From NCBI GenBank assembly GCA_963805715.1, contig CAWDVK010000005.1:62001-126000 (forward strand): DNA of 64,000 nucleotides, in the 5' to 3' direction. Within the stretch, counting starts at the first letter, position 1. The number at the start of each line of letters is the position of its first letter. The notes under the pieces were generated by a model, which saw only the letters and a list, made by a program, of their open reading frames with translations, was not told the DNA's origin and searched no databases. Positions 41,863-50,556 of the stretch are shown here, one piece after another. The translations under genes were made by a program, and so were the position numbers. The DNA is from CAWDVK01 sp963805715. Lineage in GTDB: Bacteria > Actinomycetota > Actinomycetes > Streptosporangiales > Streptosporangiaceae.

Positions 41863-43148
41863 CGACTCCCACCCCGCCGCCGGCCCGGCGCGAGAAGAAG
41901 CTGGCTGACGCCACCGGCGCCGAACTCGACGCGCTGCTCGCGCCGTCCGATCAGCAGCTCGCCGACCAGTACCCCGGGGAGCGGCCGGGCCGCCAGCCGG
42001 TGCAGACGCTCTATGTCCCGGCCGACCAGTTCGAGCCGGATCTGCCCATGTGGTGGGGGACTGAGGCGCTGGTCACGCTGGAACGCTGCGCTCCGCAGCC
42101 GGACCATTTCGCGGCCGCCATGGGCCTCGGCCCGCAGCTCGCCGCGGCGGTGCGCGACCGCGTGCTGGCCAAGCTGAGCACCGAGCCGGTCGAGGACCTG
42201 CGGATTGACTTCGAGGACGGGTACCGCCCGCGCAGCGCGCGGCCGGATTCCCGCGAGGACGACGATGCCCGGGCGGCCGCCGCGCTGCTCGGCGATGCCG
42301 TGATCGCCGGGACAGCGCCGCCGTTCACCGGGCTGCGCTGCAAGAGCCTGGCCGCCGCGACCCGCAGCCGGGCGATCGACACGCTGGATATCTTCCTGGC
42401 CGAGCTGCTGGCCCGGTGCCAGCTGCCGGCCGGCTTCGTCGTGACGCTGCCGAAGGTCACCTGCGCCGATCAGGTGCGGGCGATGGTCCTGCTCTGCGAG
42501 CGGCTCGAGGAGGCGCACCGGCTCCAGCCGGGCCAGCTCCGCTTCGAGATCCAGGCGGAGACCCCGCAGCTGATCCTGGGCGCCGACGGCGCCGCCGAGG
42601 TCGCCCGCTGCCTGCACGCGGCCGCGGGCCGGCTGACTGGCCTGCACTACGGCACGTATGACTACTCGGCGGCGCTGAATATCGCGGCGCACTGCCAGAG
42701 CATGGACCATCCGTGCGCCGACCATGCCCGTGCTGTCCTCCAGGTCGCGGCGGCGGGAACCGGCGTCCGGCTCAGCGACGGGTCGACGAACGTGCTGCCT
42801 ATCGGCAGCCGCGAGGATGTCCTCGCCGCCTGGCAGCTGCACGCCCGGCTGGTGCGCCGGTCCCTGCAGCGCGGCTTCTACCAGGGCTGGGACCTGCACC
42901 CGGCCCAGCTGGCCAGTCGCTACGCGGCTACCTACGGGTTCTTCCGCGCGGAACTGCCGGCCGCGGCGGCCCGGCTGCGGTCCTATGCCGAGCGCACCGG
43001 CACCGGCGTGCTGGAGGACCCGGCCACGGCCAGGGCCCTGGCCGGCTACCTGGCTCGCGGCCTGGACTGCGGCGCCATCGCCCAGCAGGAGATCGCCGAG
43101 CTGGCCGGCCTGGACCGGGCGCGGCTGGACGCGCTCCGGGTGCTCTGA
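41859..43148 (+). CDS. DUF6986 family protein (HpcH/HpaI aldolase-citrate lyase-like)
   Basis: A 429-residue protein in the phosphoenolpyruvate-binding TIM-barrel superfamily related to citrate lyase beta and malate synthase. Seen are LYVPADQFEPDLPMWWG, VEDLRIDFEDGYRPR (acidic metal-ligand block), GFVVTLPKVTCADQV, LRFEIQAETPQLIL, GLHYGTYDYSAALNIAAHCQ and GFYQGWDLHPAQLASRYAA. In actinomycetes this gene usually travels with purine degradation and may use the glyoxylate formed at its end; no activity is proven. The GTG start overlaps the preceding stop. It appears intact beside five damaged neighbours. Confidence 0.85.
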   Translation: MTTPTPPPARREKKLADATGAELDALLAPSDQQLADQYPGERPGRQPVQTLYVPADQFEPDLPMWWGTEALVTLERCAPQPDHFAAAMGLGPQLAAAVRDRVLAKLSTEPVEDLRIDFEDGYRPRSARPDSREDDDARAAAALLGDAVIAGTAPPFTGLRCKSLAAATRSRAIDTLDIFLAELLARCQLPAGFVVTLPKVTCADQVRAMVLLCERLEEAHRLQPGQLRFEIQAETPQLILGADGAAEVARCLHAAAGRLTGLHYGTYDYSAALNIAAHCQSMDHPCADHARAVLQVAAAGTGVRLSDGSTNVLPIGSREDVLAAWQLHARLVRRSLQRGFYQGWDLHPAQLASRYAATYGFFRAELPAAAARLRSYAERTGTGVLEDPATARALAGYLARGLDCGAIAQQEIAELAGLDRARLDALRVL

Positions 43149-43170
43149 CCGCGCGGCGCACCTGGTTGGC

Positions 43171-43925
43171 TCAGCCCCGGCCGATAAACGGCATCCTGGT
43201 GGCGGTGATGGTCAGGAACTGCACGTTCGCGTCCAGCGGCAGGGCCGCCATGAAGAGCACGGCCGCCGCGGCGTGCTCGGCGTCGAAGGTGGGCTCGGGC
43301 GCCGGCGAGCCGCCGGCCTGCCGCGCCCCCTCGCCCATGTGCCGGGTCATCCCGGTCGCGGCATTACCGACGTCGATCTGGCCGCAGGCGATGCCGAAAT
43401 CCCGGCCGTCCAGCGAGATGGACTTCGTCAGCCCGGTGATCGCGTGCTTGGTCGCGGTGTAGCAGGCACTGCCCGGCCGCGGGCTGTGCGCCGATATCGA
43501 TCCGTTGTTGATGATCCGGCCGCCGCGGGGCCGCTGGGCCTTCATCATCCGCACCGCGTGCTGCGCGCACAGGAAGGCACCGGTGAGGTTGGTGTCGACG
43601 GCCTGCCGCCAGTCAGCCCAGGAGACCTCGTCCACCGCGCCCGCCGGGCCGAAGGTGCCCGCGTTGTTGACCAGCAGGTCGACCCGTCCCCACCGCCGGT
43701 TCACGGCCCCGAACAGGTCCGCGACGGACTCGGGCACCGTGACATCGGCCGGGACCACCAGCGCGGACTCGGGCCGCGCCATGCCGGAGGCGACGGTCTC
43801 CCGCAGCGCCTCCTCCCGGCGCCCGGCCGCCGCGACCTGCCAGCCCGCCTCGAGCAGCGCGTGCGTGATGCGGCGGCCGAGCCCCAGCCGGCCCCGGTGA
43901 CGACGGCCACGCCGGTAGTTGCCAT
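43171..43925 (-). pseudogene. Short-chain dehydrogenase with a one-base deletion in the cofactor motif
   Basis: SDR of 251 expected residues. The start ATG at 43925 has GAGGAG four bases upstream and opens MATTGVAVVTGAG. Near 43884 one base is missing: the frame after GAG should read SGLGRRITHALLEAGWQVAAAGRREE, which is in the next frame and continues to the end (DLLVNNAGTFGPAG, NNGSISAHSPRPGSACYTATKHA, FLTITATRMPFIGRG). Catalytic Ser and YTATK are present. Length is 755 bases, one short of a whole frame. The break lies in the NAD(P)-binding TGxxxGxG motif, so the product would be inactive unless the lesion is a sequencing error. Confidence 0.84.
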
Positions 43926-43933
43926 GGAACTCC

Positions 43934-44359
43934 TCAGAGTCGCTGGTCGGTGGCTGAATCGGGAACGCCATCGAAGTACTGGCTGAGCACCTGCCCGAAC
44001 AGCGGCTGGCCCGGATCCGCCCGCAGGAACAGGGTCATGGAAGACCGCAGCTTCTGCGCGTCCAGGCCGCCGAGTATCTGCTCCGCGGTGCGGCCCTGCA
44101 CCTCGGTCAGGATCCGCGCGCACTCGGCCAGCCGCGGCCCGAGCACGGGATGGCGCAGGTAAGCCCGGGCCTCCTCGATCGAGGAGATCGCGTACGTTCG
44201 CGAGGTCGGGCTCTGGCCCAGGCCCGCGATCTGCGGGAAGACGAACCAGATCCAGTGGCCGGTCTTCCGGCCGCGGCGCAGCTCGCCGCTGGCGCGGTCG
44301 TAGCTGCCCCCGGCATCCTGGGCGGCGACGAAACGCTGCAGATTGCAGGGATCGTCCAT
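43934..44359 (-). CDS. DUF1810 family protein
   Basis: Small (141 residues) alpha-helical protein matching DUF1810: LQRFVAAQDAGGSYDRASGELRRGRKTGHWIWFVFPQIAGLG near the N-terminus, then YAISSIEEARAYLRHPVLGPRL and ILGGLDAQKLRSSMTLF. The family is calpastatin-like in fold and of unknown function. The second of two close ATGs (44359) is chosen because GGGGAG is then six bases away. It lies eight bases upstream of the SDR gene in the same direction, perhaps one transcript. Confidence 0.88.
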   Translation of the reverse strand: MDDPCNLQRFVAAQDAGGSYDRASGELRRGRKTGHWIWFVFPQIAGLGQSPTSRTYAISSIEEARAYLRHPVLGPRLAECARILTEVQGRTAEQILGGLDAQKLRSSMTLFLRADPGQPLFGQVLSQYFDGVPDSATDQRL

Positions 44360-44410
44360 CGTCATCTCCCCACGATATGGTCGCGCCGCGGGGCCGCGCC
44401 GCGGCCTGGC

Positions 44411-45528
44411 ATGATCGGGCGCATGACGGGCCACGCCGCCGGGCCGCCGGGCGATTACCGCGAGTGCGGCCCGGCCGCCTGTGACCTGCTCATCCGGGGC
44501 CGCCGGGTGGTGACGCCAGCCGGCCTGCGGGCCGCGGCGGTGGGCATCGCCGGCGGTCAGGTCAGCGCGATCGAGCCAGCCGCCGGGCCGGCCGCGGCCG
44601 AGCTGGCCCGGCAGTCCGCCCGCGTCGTCGACCTGGCCGCCGACGAGGTCCTGCTGCCCGGCCTGGTCGACGCGCACGTGCACGTCAACGAGCCGGGCCG
44701 GACCGAGTGGGAGGGGTTCGCCTCGGCCACCAGGGCCGCTGCCGCGGGCGGCATCACCACGGTGATCGACATGCCGCTGAACTCGGTGCCGCCGACCGTG
44801 GACGCCGCGGCGCTGCGGTGGGAACCGCTGGTGGCCCGGGCCGGCGCCCGCGGCGACGCGGTGAACGAGTATGCGGTCAGCGACTGGCGGTGCTGGACCC
44901 ACGTCCGGCTGTCCATCTACCCGGACGGCGGCGTGGCCAGGTTCCGCGTGCACGGGGAAGTGCTGCCCGATCCCGCGTTCCTGACCGGAACGGCTGACCT
45001 GGCCGCGATGCGGAACGGCGGCCGGGTGACCGACTGCTCGGACGCCTTCTACTCCCCGCCCGCCCATCTGATCATGCCCGGCCGGGCGCGGGTCATGAGC
45101 GACGGCTGGGAGAACGCGCGGCGCGGCGGCCCCGGGAACGACTACGTCGTCATCCGGCTGGCCGCGCCCGGCCGGCTGCGTCACGTCGAGATCGACACCT
45201 CCTGCTTCGTCGGCAACGCGCCGGGCTGGGCCAGGCTGTCGGCCGCCGACGAGCGGGCCGCGGCTCGGCTGGCGCAGGTGCCGCCCGGCGGGATGCCGGC
45301 CCGCCAGGGGATCACCCGGACTCAGGCCTGGACTGGCAGGAGGTGCTGGCGCAGACCCGGCTGCAGCCCGATACCCGGCACCGCTTCCTGGTCGGCTACC
45401 GGAGCCCGTGCACGCATATCCGCCTCGACGTGCTCCCCGATGGCGGCCTGGCCCGGCTGCGGGCCTACGGCGAGGTCGAGCCCGAGGCGCTGGCCGGCCT
45501 GCGCCGGCAGTGGCAGCAGGCCGGCTGA
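44411..45528 (+). pseudogene. Deletion chimera: allantoinase N-terminus joined to allantoicase, with frameshift
   Basis: Residues 1-135 are allantoinase: CDLLIRGRRVVTPAGLRAAAVGI, LPGLVDAHVHVNEPGRTEWEGFASATRAAAAGGITTVIDMPLNSVPPTVDA, including the HxH metal pair. From about 44817 the same frame becomes allantoicase: WEPLVARAGARGDAVNEYAVSDWRCWTHVRLSIYPDGGVARFRVHGEVLPDP and a second repeat (DGWENARRGGPGNDYVVIRL). Between 45290 and 45330 a further indel shifts the frame; the true C-terminus (WQEVLAQTRLQPDTRHRFLV, VEPEALAGLRRQW) ends at TGA 45526-45528. Both enzymes lack large parts. Start 44411 or 44423. Confidence 0.84.
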
Positions 45529-46590
45529 TGGCGCGGCGCCCGGCCCGTCTTGCTGCCTGCAGCACCGTGTCCGCGGCACTGGCCCTGCAGAGCGACCGGC
45601 GGCTCGGTGACCTGGTGGATGCGGGGACTCCGATCGGTACCGGCATCGGCGGATCGGTCCTGCTGGTGCGGGTCGATGGCACGCCGGTGTTCGTCAAGCG
45701 GGTTCCGCTCACCGATCTGGAGCGACGCCCGGGCAACGTCATGTCCACGGCCAACCTCTTCCAGCTGCCCGCTTTCTATCAGTACGGAGTCAACAGCGCC
45801 GGGTTCGGGGCGTGGCGCGAGCTAGCCGCGCATGCCATGACCACCAGCTGGGTGCTCGGGTCCGGATGCCAGGGCTTCCCGCTGCTGTACCACTGGCGGG
45901 TCCTGCCAGCGCCCGCGGCTGCCGTGCCGGACGAACTGCAGGACGTGGACCGCGCGGTCGGCTACTGGAACGGATCAGCGGCCGTGCGCGAGCGAATCGA
46001 GGCGATCAGGCAGTCGTCGGCGAGCATCGTGCTCTTCCTGGAGTACTTCCCGCAGAATCTGGACGAGTGGCTGAGCGCCCGGCTTGCCCAGGGCGGCGCG
46101 GTGGCCGAGCGGGCCTGTGTCATGGTGGAAAGGGGCCTGAGGACCGGCGTCGGCTGCATGAATTCTCGCGGGCTGCTGCACTTCGACGCGCACTTCGAGA
46201 ACATCCTGACCGATGGCCGTCGGCTCTATTTCGCGGATTTCGGGCTGGCGGCGTGTTCCCGGTTCGAGCTTCTCCCCGGCCGAGTACGGCTTCCTGGCGG
46301 AGCACGCGGGCTACGACCGCTGCTCTACCGTCACGCATCTGGTCTACTCGCTGCTCAGAGGCTTGTGCGGGTACGGAAGGGCCGGCATCGACGCGGTCGT
46401 CCGCGAGTGCGCGGAGGGCCGCGAGCCGCCGCCGGGCCTGCCGCGGGCAGCTGCCGCGATCATCACGCGCTACGCGCCGGTCGCGGCCGTCATGGGCGGC
46501 TTTTACTGGCAGCTGCAGAGCGAGAGCAGGACCACCCCGTACCCGGCCGGGCAGCTGCGGCTGCTGGAGCAGCAGCTCAGCTGGCCGTGA
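45528..46590 (+). pseudogene. Protein kinase-like gene with a one-base insertion
   Basis: Kinase-fold protein of about 353 residues. Seen are a glycine loop GTGIGGSVLLV near 38-48, the ATP-binding Lys57 in VFVKRVPL, a catalytic loop LLHFDAHFENIL and FADFG. The middle has VLFLEYFPQNLDEWL. After FADFGLAACSRFEL, near 46272, one extra base diverts the frame; the other frame continues SPAEYGFLAEHAGYDRCSTVTHLVYSLL to the end at 46590. Length 1063, one more than a whole frame. The catalytic half is intact. The ATG overlaps the chimera's stop (TGATG). Target unknown; it could be a small-molecule or protein kinase. It overlaps the ABC-F gene convergently by 14 bases. Confidence 0.78.
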
Positions 46591-48214
46591 CGCGGCCGCC
46601 GGAGACGCTGATCCGGCGGTTCGTGGTCACCGCGTCGAGCATCCGGCGATCGTGGGTGACCAGCAGCAGCGTGCCGGGAAACGAGGCGAGCGCCGATTCG
46701 AGCTGCTCGATCGCGGTCAGGTCGAGATGGTTCGTCGGCTCGTCCAGCACCAGCAGGTTGACGCCGCGCGCCTGCAGCAGCGCCAGCGCGGCCCTGGTGC
46801 GCTCGCCGGGGGACAGCGTCGAGGCCGGCCGCAGCACGTGCGCCGCGCGGAGGCCGAACTTCGCCAGCAGGGTCCGGATGCCGGCCGTGACCATGCCCGG
46901 CACCGCCGCGCCGAAGGCGGACATCAGCGGCTCGTCGCCGAGGAACAGGCCGCGCGCCTGGTCGACCTCGCCGACGACGACGGCCGGCCCCAGCGCAGCG
47001 TGTCCCGCGGCGAGCGGGATCTGGCCCAGCATCGCCGCCAGCAGCGTCGTCTTGCCCGACCCGTTCGCGCCGGTGATCGCGACCCGGTCGGCCCAGTCGA
47101 TCTGCAGGCTGACCGGCCCCAGGGTGAAATCACCGCGGCGGACCACGGCGTCGCGCATCGTCGCGACGACCGCGCCCGCCCGCGGCGCCGCCGCGATCTC
47201 GAAGCGCAGCTCCCACTCCTTGCGCGGCTCATCGACGACATCGAGCCGCTCGATCAGCCGCTCGGTCTGCCGGGCCTTCGCCGCCTGCTTCTCGGTCGCC
47301 TCGGTGCGGAACTTGCGCCCGATCTTGTCATTGTCCGGCTGCTTGCGCCGGGCGTTCCTGACGCCCTTCTCCATCCAGGCGCGCTGCGACCTCACCCGTT
47401 CCTGCAGGGCCGCCCGGGTCCCGGCGTACTCCTCGTACTCCTCGCGCGCGTGCCGCCTGGCCACCTCGCGCTCCTCCAGGTAGGCCGCGTAACCGCCGCC
47501 GTACGTGGTCACCTGCTGCTGGGCCAGGTCCAGTTCGACCACCCGGCTGACGGTCCGGCTCAGGAACTCGCGGTCATGACTGACCAGCACCGTCGCGGCC
47601 CGCAGGCCCTGCACGAATTCCTCCAGCCGGGCCAGCCCGTCGAGGTCGAGGTCATTAGTCGGCTCATCGAGCAGGACCACGTCGTACCGGCTGAGCAGCA
47701 GAGACGCGAGCCCGGCCCGCGCGGCCTGGCCGCCCGACAGCGCGGTCATCGGATGGTCGATGTCCACGGTCAGGCCCAGGCTGGCCGCGACCGCGACCGC
47801 GCGCTCCTCCAGATCCGCGCCGCCGAGCGCGAGCCAGGACTCCAGCGCGCGGGAGTAGCCGTCATCCGCGCCGGGCGGGCCGGCCGCCAGCGCCGCGGCG
47901 GCGGCCTGCATCGCCTCGTCCGCCGCGGTCACCCCGGTCCGCCGCCCGAGGAACTGCCGAACGGTCTCGCCCGGCCGGGGATCCGGTTCCTGCGGCAGGT
48001 AGCCGATGCTGGCGTCCGGCGGGCTGATCGTGACTGAGCCGGCATCGGCCGGGTGCAGGCCCGCCAGCATCCGCAGCAGCGTGGACTTGCCCGCGCCGTT
48101 GACGCCGACCAGGCCGATCACGTCCCCCGGACCGGCGACCAGATCAAGGCCGGAGAAAAGCGGACGATCGCCGTGCGCCGCTGCGAGGCCGCTGGCGACG
48201 AGTGTGGCGCTCAT
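46577..48214 (-). CDS. ABC-F family ATPase (ribosome-associated)
   Basis: Soluble protein of 545 residues with two ABC ATPase domains and no membrane part. Walker A copies are GLVGVNGAGKST near 35-46 and ITGANGSGKTT; signatures are LSGGQAARAGLASLL and LSPGERTRAALALL; Walker B copies are VVLLDEPTNDLDL and LLVLDEPTNHLDL. The linker between the domains has the basic coiled-coil stretch AWMEKGVRNARRKQPDNDK typical of ABC-F proteins that act on the ribosome, some conferring resistance to ribosome-targeting antibiotics. The ATG at 48214 is family-fitting; the ribosome site is weak. Confidence 0.93.
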   Translation of the reverse strand: MSATLVASGLAAAHGDRPLFSGLDLVAGPGDVIGLVGVNGAGKSTLLRMLAGLHPADAGSVTISPPDASIGYLPQEPDPRPGETVRQFLGRRTGVTAADEAMQAAAAALAAGPPGADDGYSRALESWLALGGADLEERAVAVAASLGLTVDIDHPMTALSGGQAARAGLASLLLSRYDVVLLDEPTNDLDLDGLARLEEFVQGLRAATVLVSHDREFLSRTVSRVVELDLAQQQVTTYGGGYAAYLEEREVARRHAREEYEEYAGTRAALQERVRSQRAWMEKGVRNARRKQPDNDKIGRKFRTEATEKQAAKARQTERLIERLDVVDEPRKEWELRFEIAAAPRAGAVVATMRDAVVRRGDFTLGPVSLQIDWADRVAITGANGSGKTTLLAAMLGQIPLAAGHAALGPAVVVGEVDQARGLFLGDEPLMSAFGAAVPGMVTAGIRTLLAKFGLRAAHVLRPASTLSPGERTRAALALLQARGVNLLVLDEPTNHLDLTAIEQLESALASFPGTLLLVTHDRRMLDAVTTNRRISVSGGRVTAS

Positions 48215-48379
48215 GAGATCGCTCAGCCTACCGGCGCCCGGCCCGGCCACGCCAACGACTATGGGCGGGCCAGGGCCGTCGCGTCCGGCGCCCGGCCGGC
48301 CGGGCCGGGATCTGGCCGGACAACGCGGCGAGCGTGGATAATTGCCGGGAAAGGGATTCGGGCGACGGGATTATGACAC

Positions 48380-50044
48380 GTGCCAGCACATTATGACTTC
48401 ATCATCATCGGCGGCGGATCGGCCGGCTGCGCGCTGGCGAGCCGGCTGTCCGCTGATCCCGCGCATCAGGTCCTGGTCCTGGAGGCCGGGCGGCCCGATT
48501 ACCCCTGGGACGTCTTCATCCATATGCCGGCGGCGCTGACCTTCCCGATCGGGAGCCGGTTCTATGACTGGCGTTATGAATCGGAACCGGAGCCATACAT
48601 GAACGGCCGCCGGATCTATCACGCCCGCGGGAAAGTGCTGGGCGGATCCAGCAGCATCAACGGCATGATCTTCCAGCGCGGCAATCCGCTGGACTACGCG
48701 CGCTGGGCCGCCGATCCGGGCATGGCCGACTGGGACTACGCGCACTGCCTGCCGTATTTCAGGCGGATGGAAACCTGCCTGGCCGGCCCGGATGAGTTCC
48801 GCGGCGGCGACGGGCCGCTGATCCTGGAGCGCGGCCCGGCCACCAATCCCCTGTTCACCGCCTTCTTTGCCGCCGTGCAGGAGGCCGGGTACTCGCTCAC
48901 CGACGACGTCAACGGCTACCGGCAGGAAGGCTTCGCGCCGTTCGACCGGAACGTGCACCGGGGCAGGCGGCTGAGCGCGGCCGGCGCGTACCTGCGACCG
49001 GTGCTGGGCCGCCGGAACCTGACCCTGCACACCAGGGCCTTCGTCACGAAGATCCGCTTCGACGGTCGGCGGGCGGCCGGAGTCGACTACCGGCATGAGG
49101 GCAAGCTGCAGCAGGTGCAGGCGGGCGAGATCATCCTCTGCGGCGGCTCGATCAACTCCCCGCAGCTGCTGCAGCTGTCCGGGGTGGGCAGCCCGAAGCT
49201 GCTGGAGCAGGTCGGCGTGAAGGTCCGGCACGAGCTGCCCGGCGTCGGCGAGAACCTGCAGGATCACCTGGAGGTCTACGTCCAGTACGGGTGCAAGCAG
49301 CCGGTCTCGGTCGCGCCCGCGCTGAAGTGGCGCAACCGGCCGCTGGTCGGCGCGCAATGGCTGCTGCGGCGCAGCGGGCCAGGCGCCACCAACCATTTCG
49401 AGGGCGGCGGCTTCGCCCGCAGCAACGACGGCGTGGCCTACCCGAACCTGATGTTCCACTTCCTGCCCATCGCCATCCGCTACGACGGGTCGTCGCCCGC
49501 CGGCGGGCACGGCTACCAGGTGCACATCGGGCCGATGAACTCCGACGCGCGCGGCTGGGTCCGGATCACCTCGCTGGACCCGGCGGTGCATCCGGCGCTG
49601 CAGTTCAATTACCTGTCCACCGAGCAGGACCGGCGGGAATGGGTCGAGGCCATCGGGGTGGCCCGGACGATCCTGAACCAGCCGGCCATGGAGCCGTACA
49701 ACGCCGGCGAGCTGTCGCCGGGGCCAGGGGTGCAGACGCCGGAGCAGATCCTGGACTGGGTGCGCCGCGACGGGGAGACCGCGCTGCACCCCTCCTGCAC
49801 CTGCGCGATGGGCACCACGGAGATGTCGGTGGTGGACCCGGCGACCATGCGGGTGCACGGCCTGGACGGCCTGCGCGTGGTCGATGCCTCGGTGATGCCG
49901 TACGTGACGAACGGCAACATCTACGCGCCGGTGATGATGATCGCCGAGAAGTCGGCCGACCTGATCCTCGGCAACACCCCGCTGCCCCCGTCGGCCGCAC
50001 GGTTCTATACCCGTGCCACCGGCACTGGCGGCACCCAGACGTAG
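48380..50044 (+). CDS. GMC-family FAD oxidoreductase (choline dehydrogenase-like)
   Basis: Flavin-dependent alcohol oxidoreductase of 554 residues. FAD motif DFIIIGGGSAGCALASRLS is at the N-terminus; the GMC block is KVLGGSSSINGMIFQRGNPLDYARWA; further blocks are ILCGGSINSPQLLQLSGVG and AGHP-like HPSCTCAMG with the catalytic His; the end has LRVVDASVMPYVTNGNIYAPVMMIAEKSADLIL. This is the BetA/alcohol dehydrogenase branch; choline is possible but no betaine aldehyde dehydrogenase is near. The GTG at 48380 is the only start fitting the PAHYDFIII N-terminus. It overlaps a small opposing ORF by 40 bases. Confidence 0.92.
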   Translation: MPAHYDFIIIGGGSAGCALASRLSADPAHQVLVLEAGRPDYPWDVFIHMPAALTFPIGSRFYDWRYESEPEPYMNGRRIYHARGKVLGGSSSINGMIFQRGNPLDYARWAADPGMADWDYAHCLPYFRRMETCLAGPDEFRGGDGPLILERGPATNPLFTAFFAAVQEAGYSLTDDVNGYRQEGFAPFDRNVHRGRRLSAAGAYLRPVLGRRNLTLHTRAFVTKIRFDGRRAAGVDYRHEGKLQQVQAGEIILCGGSINSPQLLQLSGVGSPKLLEQVGVKVRHELPGVGENLQDHLEVYVQYGCKQPVSVAPALKWRNRPLVGAQWLLRRSGPGATNHFEGGGFARSNDGVAYPNLMFHFLPIAIRYDGSSPAGGHGYQVHIGPMNSDARGWVRITSLDPAVHPALQFNYLSTEQDRREWVEAIGVARTILNQPAMEPYNAGELSPGPGVQTPEQILDWVRRDGETALHPSCTCAMGTTEMSVVDPATMRVHGLDGLRVVDASVMPYVTNGNIYAPVMMIAEKSADLILGNTPLPPSAARFYTRATGTGGTQT

Positions 50045-50145
50045 TCGCCCGGCTTCGGCTCCAGCCGGACCAGCTCACCGGAAGCGGTGGACAGCTCGTC
50101 GGACCTGACCAGCCGCAGCGGCCGGGCAGCCGGGTCCCCGCTCAT
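50005..50145 (-). CDS. Small ORF coupled to msrB, possibly a cupin remnant
   Basis: Forty-six residues, MSGDPAARPLRLVRSDELST followed by GELVRLEPKPGDYVWVPPVPVA. The ATG overlaps the msrB stop (ATGA), which suggests translational coupling. The second half resembles the GDYVWVPP strand of cupins, but a full cupin would need twice the length, so this may be a deletion remnant. It runs 40 bases into the 3' end of the GMC gene on the other strand. Uncertain. Confidence 0.4.
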   Translation of the reverse strand: MSGDPAARPLRLVRSDELSTASGELVRLEPKPGDYVWVPPVPVARV

Positions 50146-50546
50146 CCCTGCACGGGCTCGAGCGTGAGCGACACCGAGTTGATGCACCAGCGCTGGTCGG
50201 TCGGCACCTCGTAGCCCTCGCCCTCGAACACGTGACCAAGGTGCGAGTTGCAGTTCGCGCACCGGACCTCGGTGCGGACCCCGCCCAGCGACCGGTCCTC
50301 GAGCAGGATGACGGCATCGTCCTTGGTCGGCTGGTAAAAGCTCGGCCAGCCGCAATGCGACTCGAACTTGGCATCAGAACGGAAGAGCTCCGCGCCGCAG
50401 GCCCGGCACCGGTAGACGCCCGTCGTCTTGGTGTCGGTGTACTCGCCGGTGAACGGCGCCTCCGTACCGGCCTCGCGCAGCACGTGATACTCCTGCGGGC
50501 TCAGCCGGGCCCGCCACTCATCCTCCGACAGCTGTGCGTTCTCCAT
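50142..50546 (-). CDS. msrB: Peptide-methionine (R)-S-oxide reductase
   Basis: Repairs oxidised methionine (R form) in proteins, 134 residues, cytoplasmic. Zinc-binding pairs are C47-x2-C50 (CRAC) and C96-x2-C99 (CANC). Other blocks are HCGWPSFYQP, EVRCANCNSHLGHVF and the catalytic Cys121 in RWCINSVSL. Length is typical of single-domain MsrB. The ATG at 50546 starts MENAQLSEDEWRARLSPQEYHVLREAGTE, the family N-terminus. It lies ten bases downstream of the valS end and is probably cotranscribed. Confidence 0.96.
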   Translation of the reverse strand: MENAQLSEDEWRARLSPQEYHVLREAGTEAPFTGEYTDTKTTGVYRCRACGAELFRSDAKFESHCGWPSFYQPTKDDAVILLEDRSLGGVRTEVRCANCNSHLGHVFEGEGYEVPTDQRWCINSVSLTLEPVQG

Positions 50547-50556
50547 GCTGGCGAGA

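Noticed and set aside
45812..48037. Long open frame (741 codons) across the kinase-like and ABC-F genes
   Set aside because: Runs antisense to the ABC-F gene and out of frame with the kinase; Arg/Gly-rich shadow frame.
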